Of a stretch of 64,000 bases of DNA, positions 25,752 through 48,200 are shown in pieces (positions within the stretch are counted from its first letter, which is position 1; every line of letters starts with the position of its first letter). The notes beneath the pieces were generated by a model. That model was not told where the DNA came from and ran no database searches. It worked only from the letters and a program-made list of their open reading frames with translations. The DNA is taken from the NCBI RefSeq assembly GCF_017562075.2, contig NC_054082.1, positions 39,769,942 to 39,833,941 of the forward strand, given 5' to 3'. A program made the translations under genes and the position numbers. The stretch comes from Anopheles merus. Lineage: Eukaryota > Arthropoda > Insecta > Diptera > Culicidae.

Positions 25752-25807
25752 CTAGGGCCAACCCATTCCAAGAGCATTATACCAACAGCCGACGGTAGCA
25801 GCACCAT
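25752..25807 (-). CDS. Candidate first coding exon of an unidentified minus-strand gene
   Basis: On the minus strand an ATG at 25807 opens 18 codons, MVLLPSAVGIMLLEWVGP, and ends two bases later at a near-perfect donor (CCTAG followed by gtaagtttac; intron start at 25751). The peptide is hydrophobic, like the start of a signal peptide. An in-frame stop lies upstream at 25886-25888, and a short out-of-frame upstream ORF lies between. No downstream exon could be matched to its phase 2 end. It may equally be a non-coding leader exon. Confidence 0.2.
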
Positions 25808-36878
<11,071 letters not shown>

Positions 36879-36890
36879 AAAATTTTGTTT

Positions 36891-37098
36891 CTTCTTCTTC
36901 TTCTTTGGCACAACAACCGCTGTCGGTCAAGGCCTGCCTGTACCCACTAGTGAAGTGAGCTTGGCTTTCATTGACTTATTGTTGCCATAGCAGGATAGTC
37001 AGTCCTACGTATGGGAGCACGGTCTATTCGGGACTTGAACCCATGACGGCCATGTTGTTAAGTCGTACGAGTTGACGACTGTACCACCAGACTGGCCC
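36891..37098 (-). mobile_element. tRNA-derived SINE, SINE200-like, full-length copy with target-site duplication
   Basis: On the minus strand it begins GGGCCAGTCTGGTGGTACAG (A-box region) and has a B-box-like GGTTCAAGTCC about 50 bp in. It continues through the shared TAGGACTGACTATCCTGC block and ends in GAAGAAGAAGAAG. The flanks AAAATTTTGTTT (36879-36890) and AAAAATTTGTTT (37100-37111) form a 12-bp imperfect target-site duplication, which shows retrotransposition. This is the best-preserved copy in the window. Confidence 0.85.
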
Positions 37099-37111
37099 GA
37101 AAAATTTGTTT

Positions 37112-40100
37112 AGTTTAGAGAAATAATAATACACTTTTAAATTCTATTCAATTTAATAAATTTAAAAAAAAAACTATAATTTCAAAAATAGCTTTATGCT
37201 CTGACTGTGACAATCTTATTGTGCGTATATCAATAGTTCAAAAATTGCGATATCTTTTCCTATTTGAATCCTCCTGGAAGGCCTTGAAACCAGTTAACAA
37301 TGTAAGCGCATGGAATACTCTTGCTATCGAATCAAAAATCGACATTACCAGTCCATCAAGAGTTACAAAATAAGCCATTTAAATGTAAAACGCTCTTGTA
37401 TTCTTTATAGACACCTAGTACAGATAGTAAGGTCTTTTTGTGACTATTTTAATAGGTTAATGTTCCTCCAAAATTCCTTTGCCCACTACCTTTTTCCCTA
37501 CACAAACCTACACCAACTCATAACCGTGTGTAACTTACCCACAAGTCCCACACAACCATGGCCAAAGTTTTCCACTTGAATATGAAATCAGCTTCCCAGT
37601 GAATGAATTTCAAATTGGGTGCCTGCCGCGTACGGTTTTGGGTTGGCCCGTTCCCTCCCCAAAATCAAAAGTTCGCCGGGTGACGGAAACTTTCAATTTT
37701 CTTCTCCAACTTCACCAGCACCGGTGGCAATCAGGCACGGCAATTGTTTGGTGCTGGATGTTAAGGCCACGGTAACTGGGGGACACTGTCTAATTCTATG
37801 CGGCTCATCATGCCGTCATGGAATGGGTTGGCTTGCCTAGGCCGAGCTGCTGGCGGACAGCTCCCACGCGATGGGGTGAGAAGCCCACCAGGAAAGCACA
37901 TTCTTCGGGCATGGGGTGTGAAAATAAAGCGTACTTACCGTTCCGTTGGTGGGTAAAATTTTCTCAGTCCAACTACCGGCGGTAGCGTGTTTTGCTTGAG
38001 AAGACACTGCTGTGACCTCGCTGCGGCTAAGACCTCTGGTGAAACAAACTGGTGAATGGTTTCTTCTTTCCGTTTTCACTGTACACCGCCCAGCAGAACC
38101 TTTACACTGCACTCCGTTCGCTTCCTTCACTACCTGCCTCCACAAGCGACACCACCTTAGAGGGTCGGAAAGACAAACGAACGCTTTTGTCTTATTCACA
38201 CTTCACTTCAGCCTCCGGTTGGTGGGTATAGGCAATGGTTACGGTTTCGCTGCATTAAAGTGATGGCAAACGTGGTGCAACAGTGTTGGTGCTGGTGTCT
38301 GCAAAATACCAAACTGCTTCCGTTACCGAACTGCAACGCATTGCAACTTGTAACAGCTTTCAACGCAAGACGTTGAAGAATCACATAGATATCTAAATCT
38401 GTATATGTTCTACAGGGATTGATTGGCGTGGCGTTATTCAGGCCAATCCATTCAAACCCTGTTAAGTGGTAATGTTATGCAATCAAATGTTGAATTATTT
38501 ACCAAGCACAGCAACAACTCAAAACCGTTAAAAAACAAGCGTTACAAATCCAGCAATGATCATGTGCTCTCATGTGCTAATTTCGGTGTGAATGGGGATA
38601 ACAAAAAATTAACAACCCAACTTTGCCACTAGCCCAAATTCCATCCAGAGAAATTCAAGAAACGCCACACGATAGGTAGGGCCCTCCTTCTTCTCTTCAT
38701 TCGCTTGCGCTGCGACCGATTTGGAACGGGTGGCCCTCATTTGCAGACTCCAGCGAAGAAAACCCAGCGATCTTACCAATACAAACGCACGCAACCCGCC
38801 TCAACCCGTACGCAAGCTGGAACCCGAGAGCTGCCCTACCAGCTAGAACGGGACCAAAAAGGGGTGAAAAAAGGTTTGAAGCGAAGACCAAAAAATATCA
38901 AAAATACGCTGTATATGCTTGTTTCTTTTATTTTCTATTAATATTCCCTCTCATTGCTTACAAGTAAAATATAACACCACACACACTTCATAGGCTGGAA
39001 GACACTTTTAAGGCTTTTCTTTTCGTGATTTTTCTCGCCTGACGCGTCACTGCCTTGGCACAGCATCACTTTTCCACCTCCTCTGCAAGACCCGTGTGGA
39101 CATGGTAGCCGTAGGCCTCAAATCAACTATTGCACCAACACACTCACACATACACACACTCACAGAAACCAGATACACAAACAGACGATGGTGAAACGAG
39201 CATGGTCAACCCACTTAAATGGACCGACTCCAGGCCCCGTCCGACTAGCTGCCACGGGTGCTGCGAATGAATCTCGCCCTATTCACATGCGCGGCGGATG
39301 GCGGTTCTACCATCGATCACGATCACTTGAAAGGGGAGTGTTGATCTTCACTACTCCAGTAAACGAACACGATCCAATATCGCTCCACTCAAACTGCACC
39401 ACCTCCTGACCTTTGACTGGGCCAGCTTGATTCTACCAACATCCCACACCGAACGGCACAACACACATTAAACAATTTATCCGCACCAGTAATTGGACAC
39501 TTGGGCACTTTTGAGTGCATGCACACTCGAGACAGCTTGCAATTTACCAACCAATTGCTCATTTGATTGTGAAGGTGAAACCCACTCTTTTTCCAACACT
39601 CTGCTAAATCGCCAAATTTGAAGGTTTAATGAACTTTTTTTGTTGTTGAAACGTTTGCTTTTCTCTTCGCTAACCTTTCACTCGTGTGTTTCTCGCCTGC
39701 GTTAGCGAGATCGATTCTCCGTTTCACTCACTCACCCGGAGTCACGCCATGGAGGGTTGACGATTTCTTGATCGCTTTTGTTTTCCTGCTCACACCTTTC
39801 GTACACAGATCAAACGCACCGGGAGCCGGCCACCTACCACTCTACGCGTTGCTCCAGTCACCCTGCCGAGAGCGACGATCCGGATTCCGGTTCTTTTCGT
39901 CAGACCGTGGCGCATGCACTCGCGCACTCGCGCGTCCGTTCGCGGTAGACCTAAAAGTGATGATGTAGTGGCGAACGCGTCGCTACACAGCCACCCTACA
40001 AGCACCGTAGACGACGGAAGACCTGTGCCATTGGTGTTGGTGTTAGCGAGCGTAGGGAACTTGTTTGGCAACTTTTCTCCATCCACACTACGACCGTCCG

Positions 40101-40191
40101 TGCACGGCAACCAGCCAAGGGAGGTCGGTTGAAACTCGGTGCGTTTTTTTATGCTACAGACCTTCCTGTGGAGTTTCTTTCCGGAGCGCTC
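37112..40191. other. Non-coding stretch with leader-like minus-strand sequence
   Basis: No supported coding gene. The GC-richer tracts at 37.6-38.3, 38.6-38.9 and 39.0-40.2 kb resemble insect promoters and 5'UTRs rather than coding sequence. A possible exon is listed separately at 37939-38298. Confidence 0.5.
37939..38298 (-). other. Candidate 5'UTR exon
   Basis: On the minus strand a strong donor (GGAACG followed by gtaagtac) starts at 37938. Upstream, a tattttgcag acceptor-like site ends at 38299, giving a possible 360-nt exon. Its sequence is rich in GTGAAGTG/AGTGAAAACGG-type words, typical of insect leaders, and it has several stop codons near its 5' side. The transcript it belongs to is unknown. 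It could also be a first exon starting near 38.33 kb. Confidence 0.25.
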
Positions 40192-40199
40192 CCTCTCTA

Positions 40200-40291
<92 letters not shown>

Positions 40292-40304
40292 GCTCTCCCT
40301 CGCT
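40192..40304. repeat. (CT)n microsatellite
   Basis: More than 90 bp of CT repeats with TTT interruptions (near 40204, 40264 and 40289). It sits in a GC-richer leader-like region. On the minus strand it is (GA)n, a motif bound by GAGA-type factors in insects; that role is only an inference here. Confidence 0.95.
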
Positions 40305-40873
40305 GTGGTGACGATGCTGGAGATGATGGAGAATACAGCAACAAACAATTTGTGTGCCGTGTACGCACACCACCAGCACCGTACGATTTACGATCGTGCG
40401 CGGGCGCAGGTGCGTAGAAGATCGGTGGCGGTGGTAAAGTGAATGGTCACGAATGAGAGACACAGGCGTAATAGGCCAACAACAAACACCGGTAGAGTTA
40501 GGTCCATGTTGAGAGTGAGAGAGAGTGCGATGGAGAGTGAGAGAGTAACTCAACAGTGCTGATGGTAGCATAAAATGATGAGCATAGCATAGCTACATAC
40601 AATTCGTCGGTGATCACGCACACACACACATGCTCGGGGAAAGGTAGAGAGACATTTGAAGATCAGCTGTTCCAGACTGATCGAGAGCAGGGATGCTCAA
40701 CTACAACGGTTGCATAAAACTTTACATAAAAACTTTTGCGTCTATTCTTTCGTCTTCGTCATTTATTACACTTTAATTAAAATCATTTCACTCATATTCC
40801 ATTCCCTCTGTCTTTCCTTGCCAGATTTTTTTTTTTTACTTTTTTTATACTATTGTGGTCAGATTAAGATAAA
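40305..40873. other. Non-coding stretch
   Basis: No supported gene. GA-rich words recur at 40510-40550, and a short CA repeat lies near 40620. Confidence 0.6.
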
Positions 40874-41056
40874 GTCTTGTCGGTCAAGGCCTGCCTGTAC
40901 TACTTGTGGGGTTGGCTTTCAGTCACTTTTGGATTACAACCCATAGCAGAATAGTCAGTCCTACGTATGGCGGCACGGTCTAGTTGGAGCTTGAACCCAT
41001 GACGGACATGTTGTGAAGTCGTACGAGTTGACGACTGTACTATGATATCGGCTTAG
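40874..41056 (-). mobile_element. tRNA-derived SINE, SINE200-like, copy 3
   Basis: It matches the copy at 36.9 kb through GTCGGTCAAGGCCTGCCTGT (plus strand), the GTCAGTCCTACGTATGG block, a B-box-like region at about 40984-40998, and GTCGTACGAGTTGACGACTG. The (AAG)n tail is missing and the tRNA 5' end is degraded, so it is truncated at both ends. Confidence 0.8.
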
Positions 41057-41075
41057 GTTTAGGTATTACTTGTCT

Positions 41076-42320
41076 GATTCATACAGCGGACAGCTTTAAA
41101 TTCAGACTATCCGCCTGATCATGGCATACGAACGGAAGATTGAACGAAAGTGACATGGAAAATTGAACCTAGTTAATTTGATTTCTTACATTTTAATGCA
41201 TGTAAGATTGCTAATAAACTTCAAACCGTCGATAAACTTTCATCGATTCGTATTGGTTGGCATGATTTCAACGTTTGACCGTTCGATTAAAAAAAATCTG
41301 TTCCATTTAGCAACCGTTCGAGTGCCGTTATCATGCGGTATATCCATAGAGCTTAATAGTTTTAATAGTTAAATAGCTTAATAGTTTAATAGTTTTAAAT
41401 AATTGCCATGATGTACTAAAATAAATTTAAAAATAAAAGAACTAGTTTTGAGATAAACTTTAAAATTATTGTTGAGTTATTTATCCACCTGAAAATAACC
41501 AGTGTTTTAAAAAACTATGATGTACAGGGTTTCCCACGATTTATTGGTTGGTTCCCATAAATTTTTGGTGGGTGCCCATATTTTTTTGGTGCGTTCCCAC
41601 GATTTTTTGGTCGTTTCCCAGAATTTGTTGGTCCAATTGTATTGATATCCAATCGGAAAATACCAATAAATTATGGGAACGAACCAAAAATCTATGGGAT
41701 ACGACCAAAAAATCGTGGGAACGCACCAAAAAATCATGGGAACTGACCAATAAATCGTGGGAAACCCTGTAATTAAAAAAAAACTTTTCAAATGCTGTTC
41801 AAATTTCAGAATATAAAGTTTGATAATATGTAATAGGAATCACCCAACAGCGATTGCCAGTGTAATCTTTTAAAATTCATTTGTATCACTAACCTTTATA
41901 AAGAACTCTAACCAAAACGACATTTGTAACAGATACTTTTTTAATAAAATCAACAGATAATAGCTTTAAATAAACCGAGACTACCCGGTATAAGATAATT
42001 TGCAAGCCACAAATAGGTTTCAAAGAAGAAAGTTTGATTTTAGGTATAGAATTAATTAAATTATGGAAAGAGGCAAATGATGTCAATCGGCTCAAAGGCT
42101 CTATAAAAATAAAGAAAACAAATATTAAAAAAAAAAACAAATTAATGACAAGAACATTCTTTTGCAAAACAGCCGAAAGTGTTCCTTCTGAATAGTAATA
42201 AAAATGACAAGAACGTTTCGTAGCTTTAGATGCTTTTGAATAAGTTTCGATGCTAAATAGAATTTGAATCAAAACGTCCATAACTTGAGATCGAAAATGT
42301 CCTGAAGTATTGAAGTAAAG
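41076..42320. mobile_element. Decayed inverted-repeat element, GGACAG family, copy 1
   Basis: The left side carries GATTCATACAGCGGACAG at 41076-41093. The right side (42260-42305) carries AATTTGAATCAAAACGTCC followed by a TCGAAAATGTCC block, which is the terminus of the related element at 57.5-58.5 kb. The foldback element at 41523-41771 sits inside it, apparently a later insertion. No transposase-like frame is visible. Ends are approximate. Confidence 0.45.
41523..41771. mobile_element. Foldback element built from 21-bp units
   Basis: The 249-bp element starts TACAGGGTTTCCCACGATTT and ends with its exact reverse complement. Each arm is about 115 bp and holds five tandem 21-bp units of the form TTGGTnnnTTCCCAnnATTT; the arms are inverted around a short AATTGTATTGATATCCAATC-type centre. 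Excluding the TA at each end, the tips are CAGGG…CCCTG flanked by TA, as in TA-inserting MITEs. Because 21 is a multiple of 3, the units give repetitive peptides on both strands; these are not genes. Confidence 0.85.
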
Positions 42321-42350
42321 ACAATGGGGCCCTTTCCGTTGTAAGTTCGT

Positions 42351-42860
42351 AGGCTGAAATTTCAGCCTGTCAGCTGTTTGCATTGTATAGCAGTTTTCGA
42401 GCAGCTATCTAAGTGAATATAATATACAGGTGAGCTTATCCCAAGGTGTATGAATTTAGAAGGCTGATATTTATCGCTTCTGCTTCTGAATGACGATTTT
42501 AAGAGTGTTTTGAGTATTCGTCAAGTCTCAAGAAAGCTTGTTTGAACAAAAGTTTTCACCCATCCTGTCAAAAAGTGATATTCAAATTTGGTTTAAAAAA
42601 AACATACTATGAGACCACCTGGACTACATACACTTTGATTCTAGATTCCACCACGTGATTCGCACCTTGGGGTAAATGTAAACAACTCCGTGTTTTCGAG
42701 CAGATACTCGAATCTAATTCTAGCTTTGAGGCTAGAATAATCTAGACTGAAAATTGCAGGCTAGTTTTTTGTGTGGTTTTGTATGGAGTGTTTACATGAT
42801 TTCAGCCTCCAACTGTCAAACTCCATACAAAAAACTGACTAGAATCGTGAAGGGCGCCAA
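42351..42860. repeat. Composite of inverted repeats
   Basis: Several paired sequences overlap here. There is a perfect 18-bp palindrome AGGCTGAAATTTCAGCCT at 42351-42368. A TTATCCCAAGGTG at about 42436 is inverted near 42664 (CACCTTGGGGTAA). GTTTTCGAGCAG occurs twice in direct orientation (about 42393 and 42693). TTTTGTATGGAGT at about 42778 is inverted as ACTCCATACAAAA at about 42820. This looks like nested remnants of two or more non-autonomous DNA elements. Confidence 0.5.
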
Positions 42861-42962
42861 TGTCGCCATTCCATGTTTTTTCATATTTTTTTTATACGTC
42901 ATTTGTTTCTCAAATTGTTTGCTCAAGGTTTTGTGTATTAAAGCGATATATTATTTAAAAGT

Positions 42963-43170
42963 CTAGCCGGTCTCATGGTACAGTCGTCAACTCGTACGAC
43001 TTAACAACATACCCGTCATGGGTTCCAGCCCCAAATAGACCGTGCCGCCATACGTAGGACTGACTATCCTGCTATGGGGGGAAATCAATAAGTCACTGAA
43101 AGCCAACCCCACAAGTGTGTTGGCAGGCCTTGACCGGCATCGGTTGTTGAGCCAAAGAAGAAAAAAAATC
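42963..43170 (+). mobile_element. tRNA-derived SINE, SINE200-like, copy 4
   Basis: In plus orientation: the head TAGCCGGTCTCATGGTACAG, an ATGGGTTCCAGCCCC B-box region, the CATACGTAGGACTGACTATC block, GGCAGGCCTTGACCGGCATC, and the tail AAAGAAGAAAAAAAA. It is full length, in opposite orientation to the copies at 36.9 and 40.9 kb. Confidence 0.85.
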
Positions 43171-45239
43171 GGATTATATCCACTGCAGGACTGTGGTACA
43201 GCTTCATTCATTATGCTCACGATTAGCCTGTCTGGGATTATTGCATTTGTTTGTTAGCAATGTGCAGATATAATCCGATACTAGCTGCTAATAAATTCAT
43301 TGCAACCCTAACGCCCTCTGTGTGCTGCACCAGCAGATCCAAACTGGCCTACTACCCCTATTCACATCCTGACAAATTCCGTCCTCTTTCCAAAGAATCC
43401 AAAAACACTGTAAGCATTCACCTTACCTCCACACAACCGACGCAGCACAGGACAGGAAGAAAGATTCAATTACGCCATGAACGCCGGCGCACAAAAAGCA
43501 GCACAACAAAGCAGCCAAGAGCAACAGCGGAGCAGAAGCCAGCAGGGGCCAGCATTAAAGGCACGCAAACGGAACGAGTAATGGCAACCTTTGCCATTCG
43601 ACAAGTATGAAGGCGAAAGAAAATTAATTTACTTTATCAAGTCAAACGACAACGAATAGGTCCTAATTCATTCGAGGGTTCTGCCCTCGCTGTCGCTCGG
43701 TCGGAGGAAAATGGGAGGTGCACGGTAGGTTTGGTGAGTCAGTGCGAAAGCAAGCGGGAAGGATTCACGGCCCATCGTACGCTGGGGTTTCGTATTTTTG
43801 TGTCTTTAGATGCTTGACCTGACCCGTGAACCGGATCCCCGTGAATGGTGGAAGTGTTCCACCCACAGCCCGCTTCCGGTCCAGATGACGATCAAGATAT
43901 CAAAAGAAAGACAACACAAGCACCGACACAGACACACATACCCGGCCAATGGTTTCTAAAGCACACCGTCACGCTGTCCCGGCATATGGTTCCGGGATGG
44001 GTTCCGTTCCGCCAGTGCGGACTAACCGACGACCCGTTTTTCCTTTTCTCATAATGATTTTTGTTGTACAGTTTTTTTCACTCGTTTCCTTTCTTTGCAT
44101 TGCGCGAAAAATAGATTTCCACTTCATTTAGTATGATTAATGAGGATATACACTTGGGCTGGTCGGTTGTTGGGCCGGGTCTCGCGTGATGGGTCGAATC
44201 GTTTGGGCTCGACCGCTTTGTTTTTGCCTACTAAATTAACACGCTCAAACATGTAATGTCGAAACAAGAAAGGAAAACATCGGCAAAAAAGAGGAAACTG
44301 TAAACTGTAATAAATTGAATCATTAAAGATACAGCTTCAATTGAATGGGAAAGCTCAAACGATGTATGAACCGCTGTGAATTAACTGTCTTTTCTTTTTT
44401 TTCGGGCTTATAACACTCTCTTAAATTAAAGGAAAATTATTTTTAAAATAGCAGTAAAACGAACTAGGATGCGTTTTATCAAATAATCATAATTATGATA
44501 CCAATTTCTGTCAAATCACGCAAACAAACCAACTAAGCGCCACTTAAATCACTTAAACCCACATTAGAGATGGTACACATTTCAAGGCCCGCTTTAACTG
44601 CCTCAGCAATATCCTTTGCAGAAAACACCATTTAACGTCCCACTGGCAGCGCTTAAATTCTTAACCTAAAAGTCACCTTCGACACTGGGCACACCTAGAC
44701 GCCATTAAATTAGAGCTACTTGATGGCGTTTAACGATGTGCAGATTTTCATTCCACTCTGGCACCCCCTGCAATGTGACACCATTAGCGTAGCTTTGTCT
44801 GATTTATTGCTTTGCCTGCGCCCAACGACGAACCCTTTCCGCAAACACACACACACATTCTGCAACGGCTCGCTGGAGCCCGCTTGGTTGGCACCGGCAG
44901 GATGCTGTAAAATGCTGGAAAATGGAAAATGTTAAACAAGCGCAAATAGAACACTGGAATACATAATAAGTATGCAGATGAGAGCGAGTGAGTGCGTGAG
45001 CCGGTTGGAGCTAGAAATCCGTGCAAAGCATCAAACTTTACAATTCACTACCTCATACTTATTCATTCTTACTGCACGACCGCTTTCTAGCAGGACGCTG
45101 TAACTAGGAACAAAGGCATTCTCCATTAAGGGTGGGCCAACAAGCCCGAAACGTGGGTGACTGTCGGCTCCTCAACAAAAGATAAAGTCTGTAAACTTAA
45201 GCTTTGTCAAAGGAATACTCAACTCTTTGTAAAAGAGCG

Positions 45240-45281
<42 letters not shown>

Positions 45282-46836
45282 TGAACGAGAGAATGGGAAA
45301 GATTTGAAGCAGGAATGTCAACAATTCCTCCCGCCTCACTGTTTACTGCTCACTGTTCCTGCAAAAATGATAACCTTCATCACACTTACAGGTCAGCAGC
45401 AACGGGGGCAATAAAGCGTCCCATTCCTATGCTGAGTTCTCCCTCCCTCCGGTTAATTCCGTGCCTAATGATGATGGAATGTCCATTTCCGACGGAAGCG
45501 AAGTGTGTAAAGAAATGTGCCCCAAACAACCGTGCGAGGGGGACGGTAAGCGGCGAGGGCAGCAGACAGGATACGGGCAAGGAGTTATTAAAAACTTGCT
45601 TTTGCTTACATAAACAGGCAGCCCGAGCATGGAAGCTGGTGGGCGGAAAGTTTGACACGCGCAAATGGAAATGGCTGGAAAGGATTAACGCGGTACGTTA
45701 AGGCAATAAAGGTATGGGCAGAGAGGGGGAGGGAGAGGTGAGTGAAGGGGGTTGGGTTGACACTGTGCAAGATTCTTTGCCCACATTCACGAATACCTTT
45801 ATTTACTGTTAATGCTTTCATTTCATTTCAACGGGTCGACGGGTAACGCGCCACGAAGGTGCCATTCATTGCTCAAACTCAAGGATCTCGGAAGCAATTA
45901 GCACCGATGTGGTGACGGGAACCCTGGGCACAGATTAGTGCCCGAGCTTAGCCGTTTCCACCGGCAAGGTGAAAGGACCGGACCTAATGACTTTCAACGT
46001 TCTGGATGGGGATGGGTGGAAATGTTCACTTTGTCACGGTAGGAACTTTGACGCTACATCCGTGTGAGGATAGTGAACAAGAGCCGAGTGCTTAACCTGT
46101 GTTGTGCAGATAGGAATAGTACGAAAACGTAACAAAAAAACGATTCCATGAGGTTGATACTGTGGTTTAGCGGGTAGTTCATAGGCTTAATTTCTGGTCA
46201 TTTACGCACTATTTAACTCTGCTAAATATGTGTTAAATATTTACTATCCATATAGCGTTGGAAATTTGAACATTGTCTTGAATATTTTGATTTTTTTAAA
46301 TATTATTCAGAAGGCGCAACCAGGTGATATTATTTAAACCATTACTTAGGAAAACTTACTAAGAACAACTGTTACTTAGATTTTTTCCATTAGTAAACAT
46401 TTCTAAAATATTGTTAAAGCGTGGCCTGACGGTGTCTGAGGTTTGACCGCCTTATCTGTCAATATAGACCCAAAAAACATACTTTCTTTTAAACTACACT
46501 TCATATGCCGGCACCAGTGCTATGCATAACCGTGGGGTAAATACCTTTTTACCTTTGTCGTACATATACGGTTTAAGCAAGGACATATATTCCCCTAATG
46601 TTTGTATAGATCATGATTCAATAAAATTAACAAATTCTTAAGTTAAATGCTAAATGCATACTAAATATACGTTCATACTCGTTTGCTTTACAACGACCTA
46701 ATGCAATGACCTAATGCTAATATAAAACAAGGATGCCTTTCGCAACACCTTTTCATAAGTAGAACAACCGATCTGCGGGCCACATGAAAATGATTCTTTG
46801 CACGATGTAATGATGAACTTTCAACATATGATTTAT
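43171..46836. other. Non-coding stretch
   Basis: No supported gene. GC-richer tracts at 43.3-44.1 and 44.7-46.1 kb alternate with AT-rich ones. Confidence 0.55.
45243..45279. repeat. (GA)n microsatellite
   Basis: About 18 perfect GA/AG units. Confidence 0.95.
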
Positions 46837-47626
46837 ACACAGGGGAATCTGGGGAAAAAAGGTTATATGGGGCGAAATGGTCACCTGCACTATTGGCAAA
46901 TTAACACGTTTATAATGACTTTTAAAAACATCAAATACAATGTTCAAAGCCCACCATGAACGTTGCATAACCTAAGATTCCAAAACAAATTGAACAAATG
47001 ATCAAATAAAATGTTTGTTAAAACCATGTAATTTTCAACGTCTCGATAATAAGCTTTCGAAAGAAAATTACATATAATTAGAGCATAAAAAGGATTTGAA
47101 TCCAGGCACATGATATTTATCTAAGATAAAGTAGTTAACAAGTATTTTAATTTTTTTTTTAAACAATAAAGGTTTTTAAAGTTAAAGTTCGTAAAATGTT
47201 TCACTTGGGGCAAAATGGAAAATCCAGCAATTGACTAAATTATTCAACAAAACACTAACATATTTACCTTAAATCTTTACTCTCACAATTCTACCAAGAT
47301 GCAAGAGTTTAAATCAAAGCCTAAAGCTCAATGTTGTGGTCAATTTTGCCCTTTTATTTTCATGTGTTTTGACATTTCGTGTAAGACCATTTTGCCCTAC
47401 AGCAAGACCATTTTACCCCGCGTAATACATTTCCAGAACTTTTGACGTGGAATTTTAAAATTCATTTTAAACACATAAATTTGTTTTCAATGCATAAACA
47501 TCTGATTGTTTTTCATGAATAATACGTTCAAGTATCGATTGCCATAAAACTAACAGTGTAAAGTGGTTTAACCAATAAGATACAGACCAAAATCCTTAAC
47601 AGATTCATATGCCCCGCTTTCCCCTA
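46837..47626. mobile_element. Non-coding inverted-repeat (foldback-like) element, about 790 bp
   Basis: The left terminus ACACAGGGGAATCTGGGG and the reverse complement of the right terminus (TATAGGGGAAAGCGGGGCAT) are related, and TA/TATA flanks each side. Inside, GGGGCGAAATGGTC (46869-46882) and GGGGCAAAATGG (47207-47218) on the left face inverted copies GACCATTTTGCCC (47385-47397) and GACCATTTTACCCC (47406-47419) on the right. It has no coding frame. It is read as a non-autonomous DNA element. Confidence 0.6.
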
Positions 47627-48130
47627 TATGATGACGCTATTCACTAATTATCATACAACTGCTTAAGCACTTCCTTTTAGAAGTTGTAGCACTGATGTTT
47701 TCTACACTTAAGATATGTTCTACTAGAATCACTTAAACGTCATGCATTCATGCTTGTTATCATGTCATCTTGCACATCGAATTTCCTATTAATACCGTTC
47801 TATCGTAGCCATGTCATAGATACAAATTACATTCAACAGGCAACATTGGCTGTTGTGCCATTGAAAAAAAACCCCCCAATTTACCCAGGAAAATACCGCA
47901 ACCGCAAATTTTGAAAATTCCCGATTTGGTACAGCCGTAACATGAAAGCCTTCTATGGAAGGGTATTCTACATGGTTGTAGTGTAATAACAAAAGAAGCT
48001 ATATATATATTTTTTTAAACTAGCCTTAGAGAGAACGTGTTCATTTTTATTATGCATTAGTTTGAAGGAAAAAACAATGCTTAATGATGCCTACATATAG
48101 TTAAATGAACCTTGTACTTATTGTTTTGCT

Positions 48131-48200
48131 TACCAACCATTGCAGGTTAAGATCGGTGGGCCAATGTTTATTCCAATGCAGGATAGTCACTTTTGCAAAT
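48131..48200 (-). mobile_element. Very diverged SINE200-like fragment
   Basis: ATGCAGGATAGTCAC together with GGTTAAGATCGGTGGGCC resembles the internal CATAGCAGGATAGTCAG part of the better SINE copies. Only about 65 bp can be aligned by eye. Confidence 0.3.

Noticed and set aside
37020..37098. tRNA gene candidates from A-box and B-box matches
   Set aside because: The boxes belong to SINE heads; no cloverleaf-length gene with paired acceptor stem was found. The same applies to copies at 19.4, 41.0 and 43.0 kb.
40065..40571. ORFs rich in Leu-Ser or Arg-Glu repeats
   Set aside because: They are translations of the (CT)n tract; the frames are open only because the repeat lacks stops.
41507..41791. 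Repetitive array considered as CRISPR or a repeat-protein gene
   Set aside because: The 21-bp units are contiguous with no unique spacers, arranged as inverted arms and carry transposon-like ends, in a eukaryotic genome.
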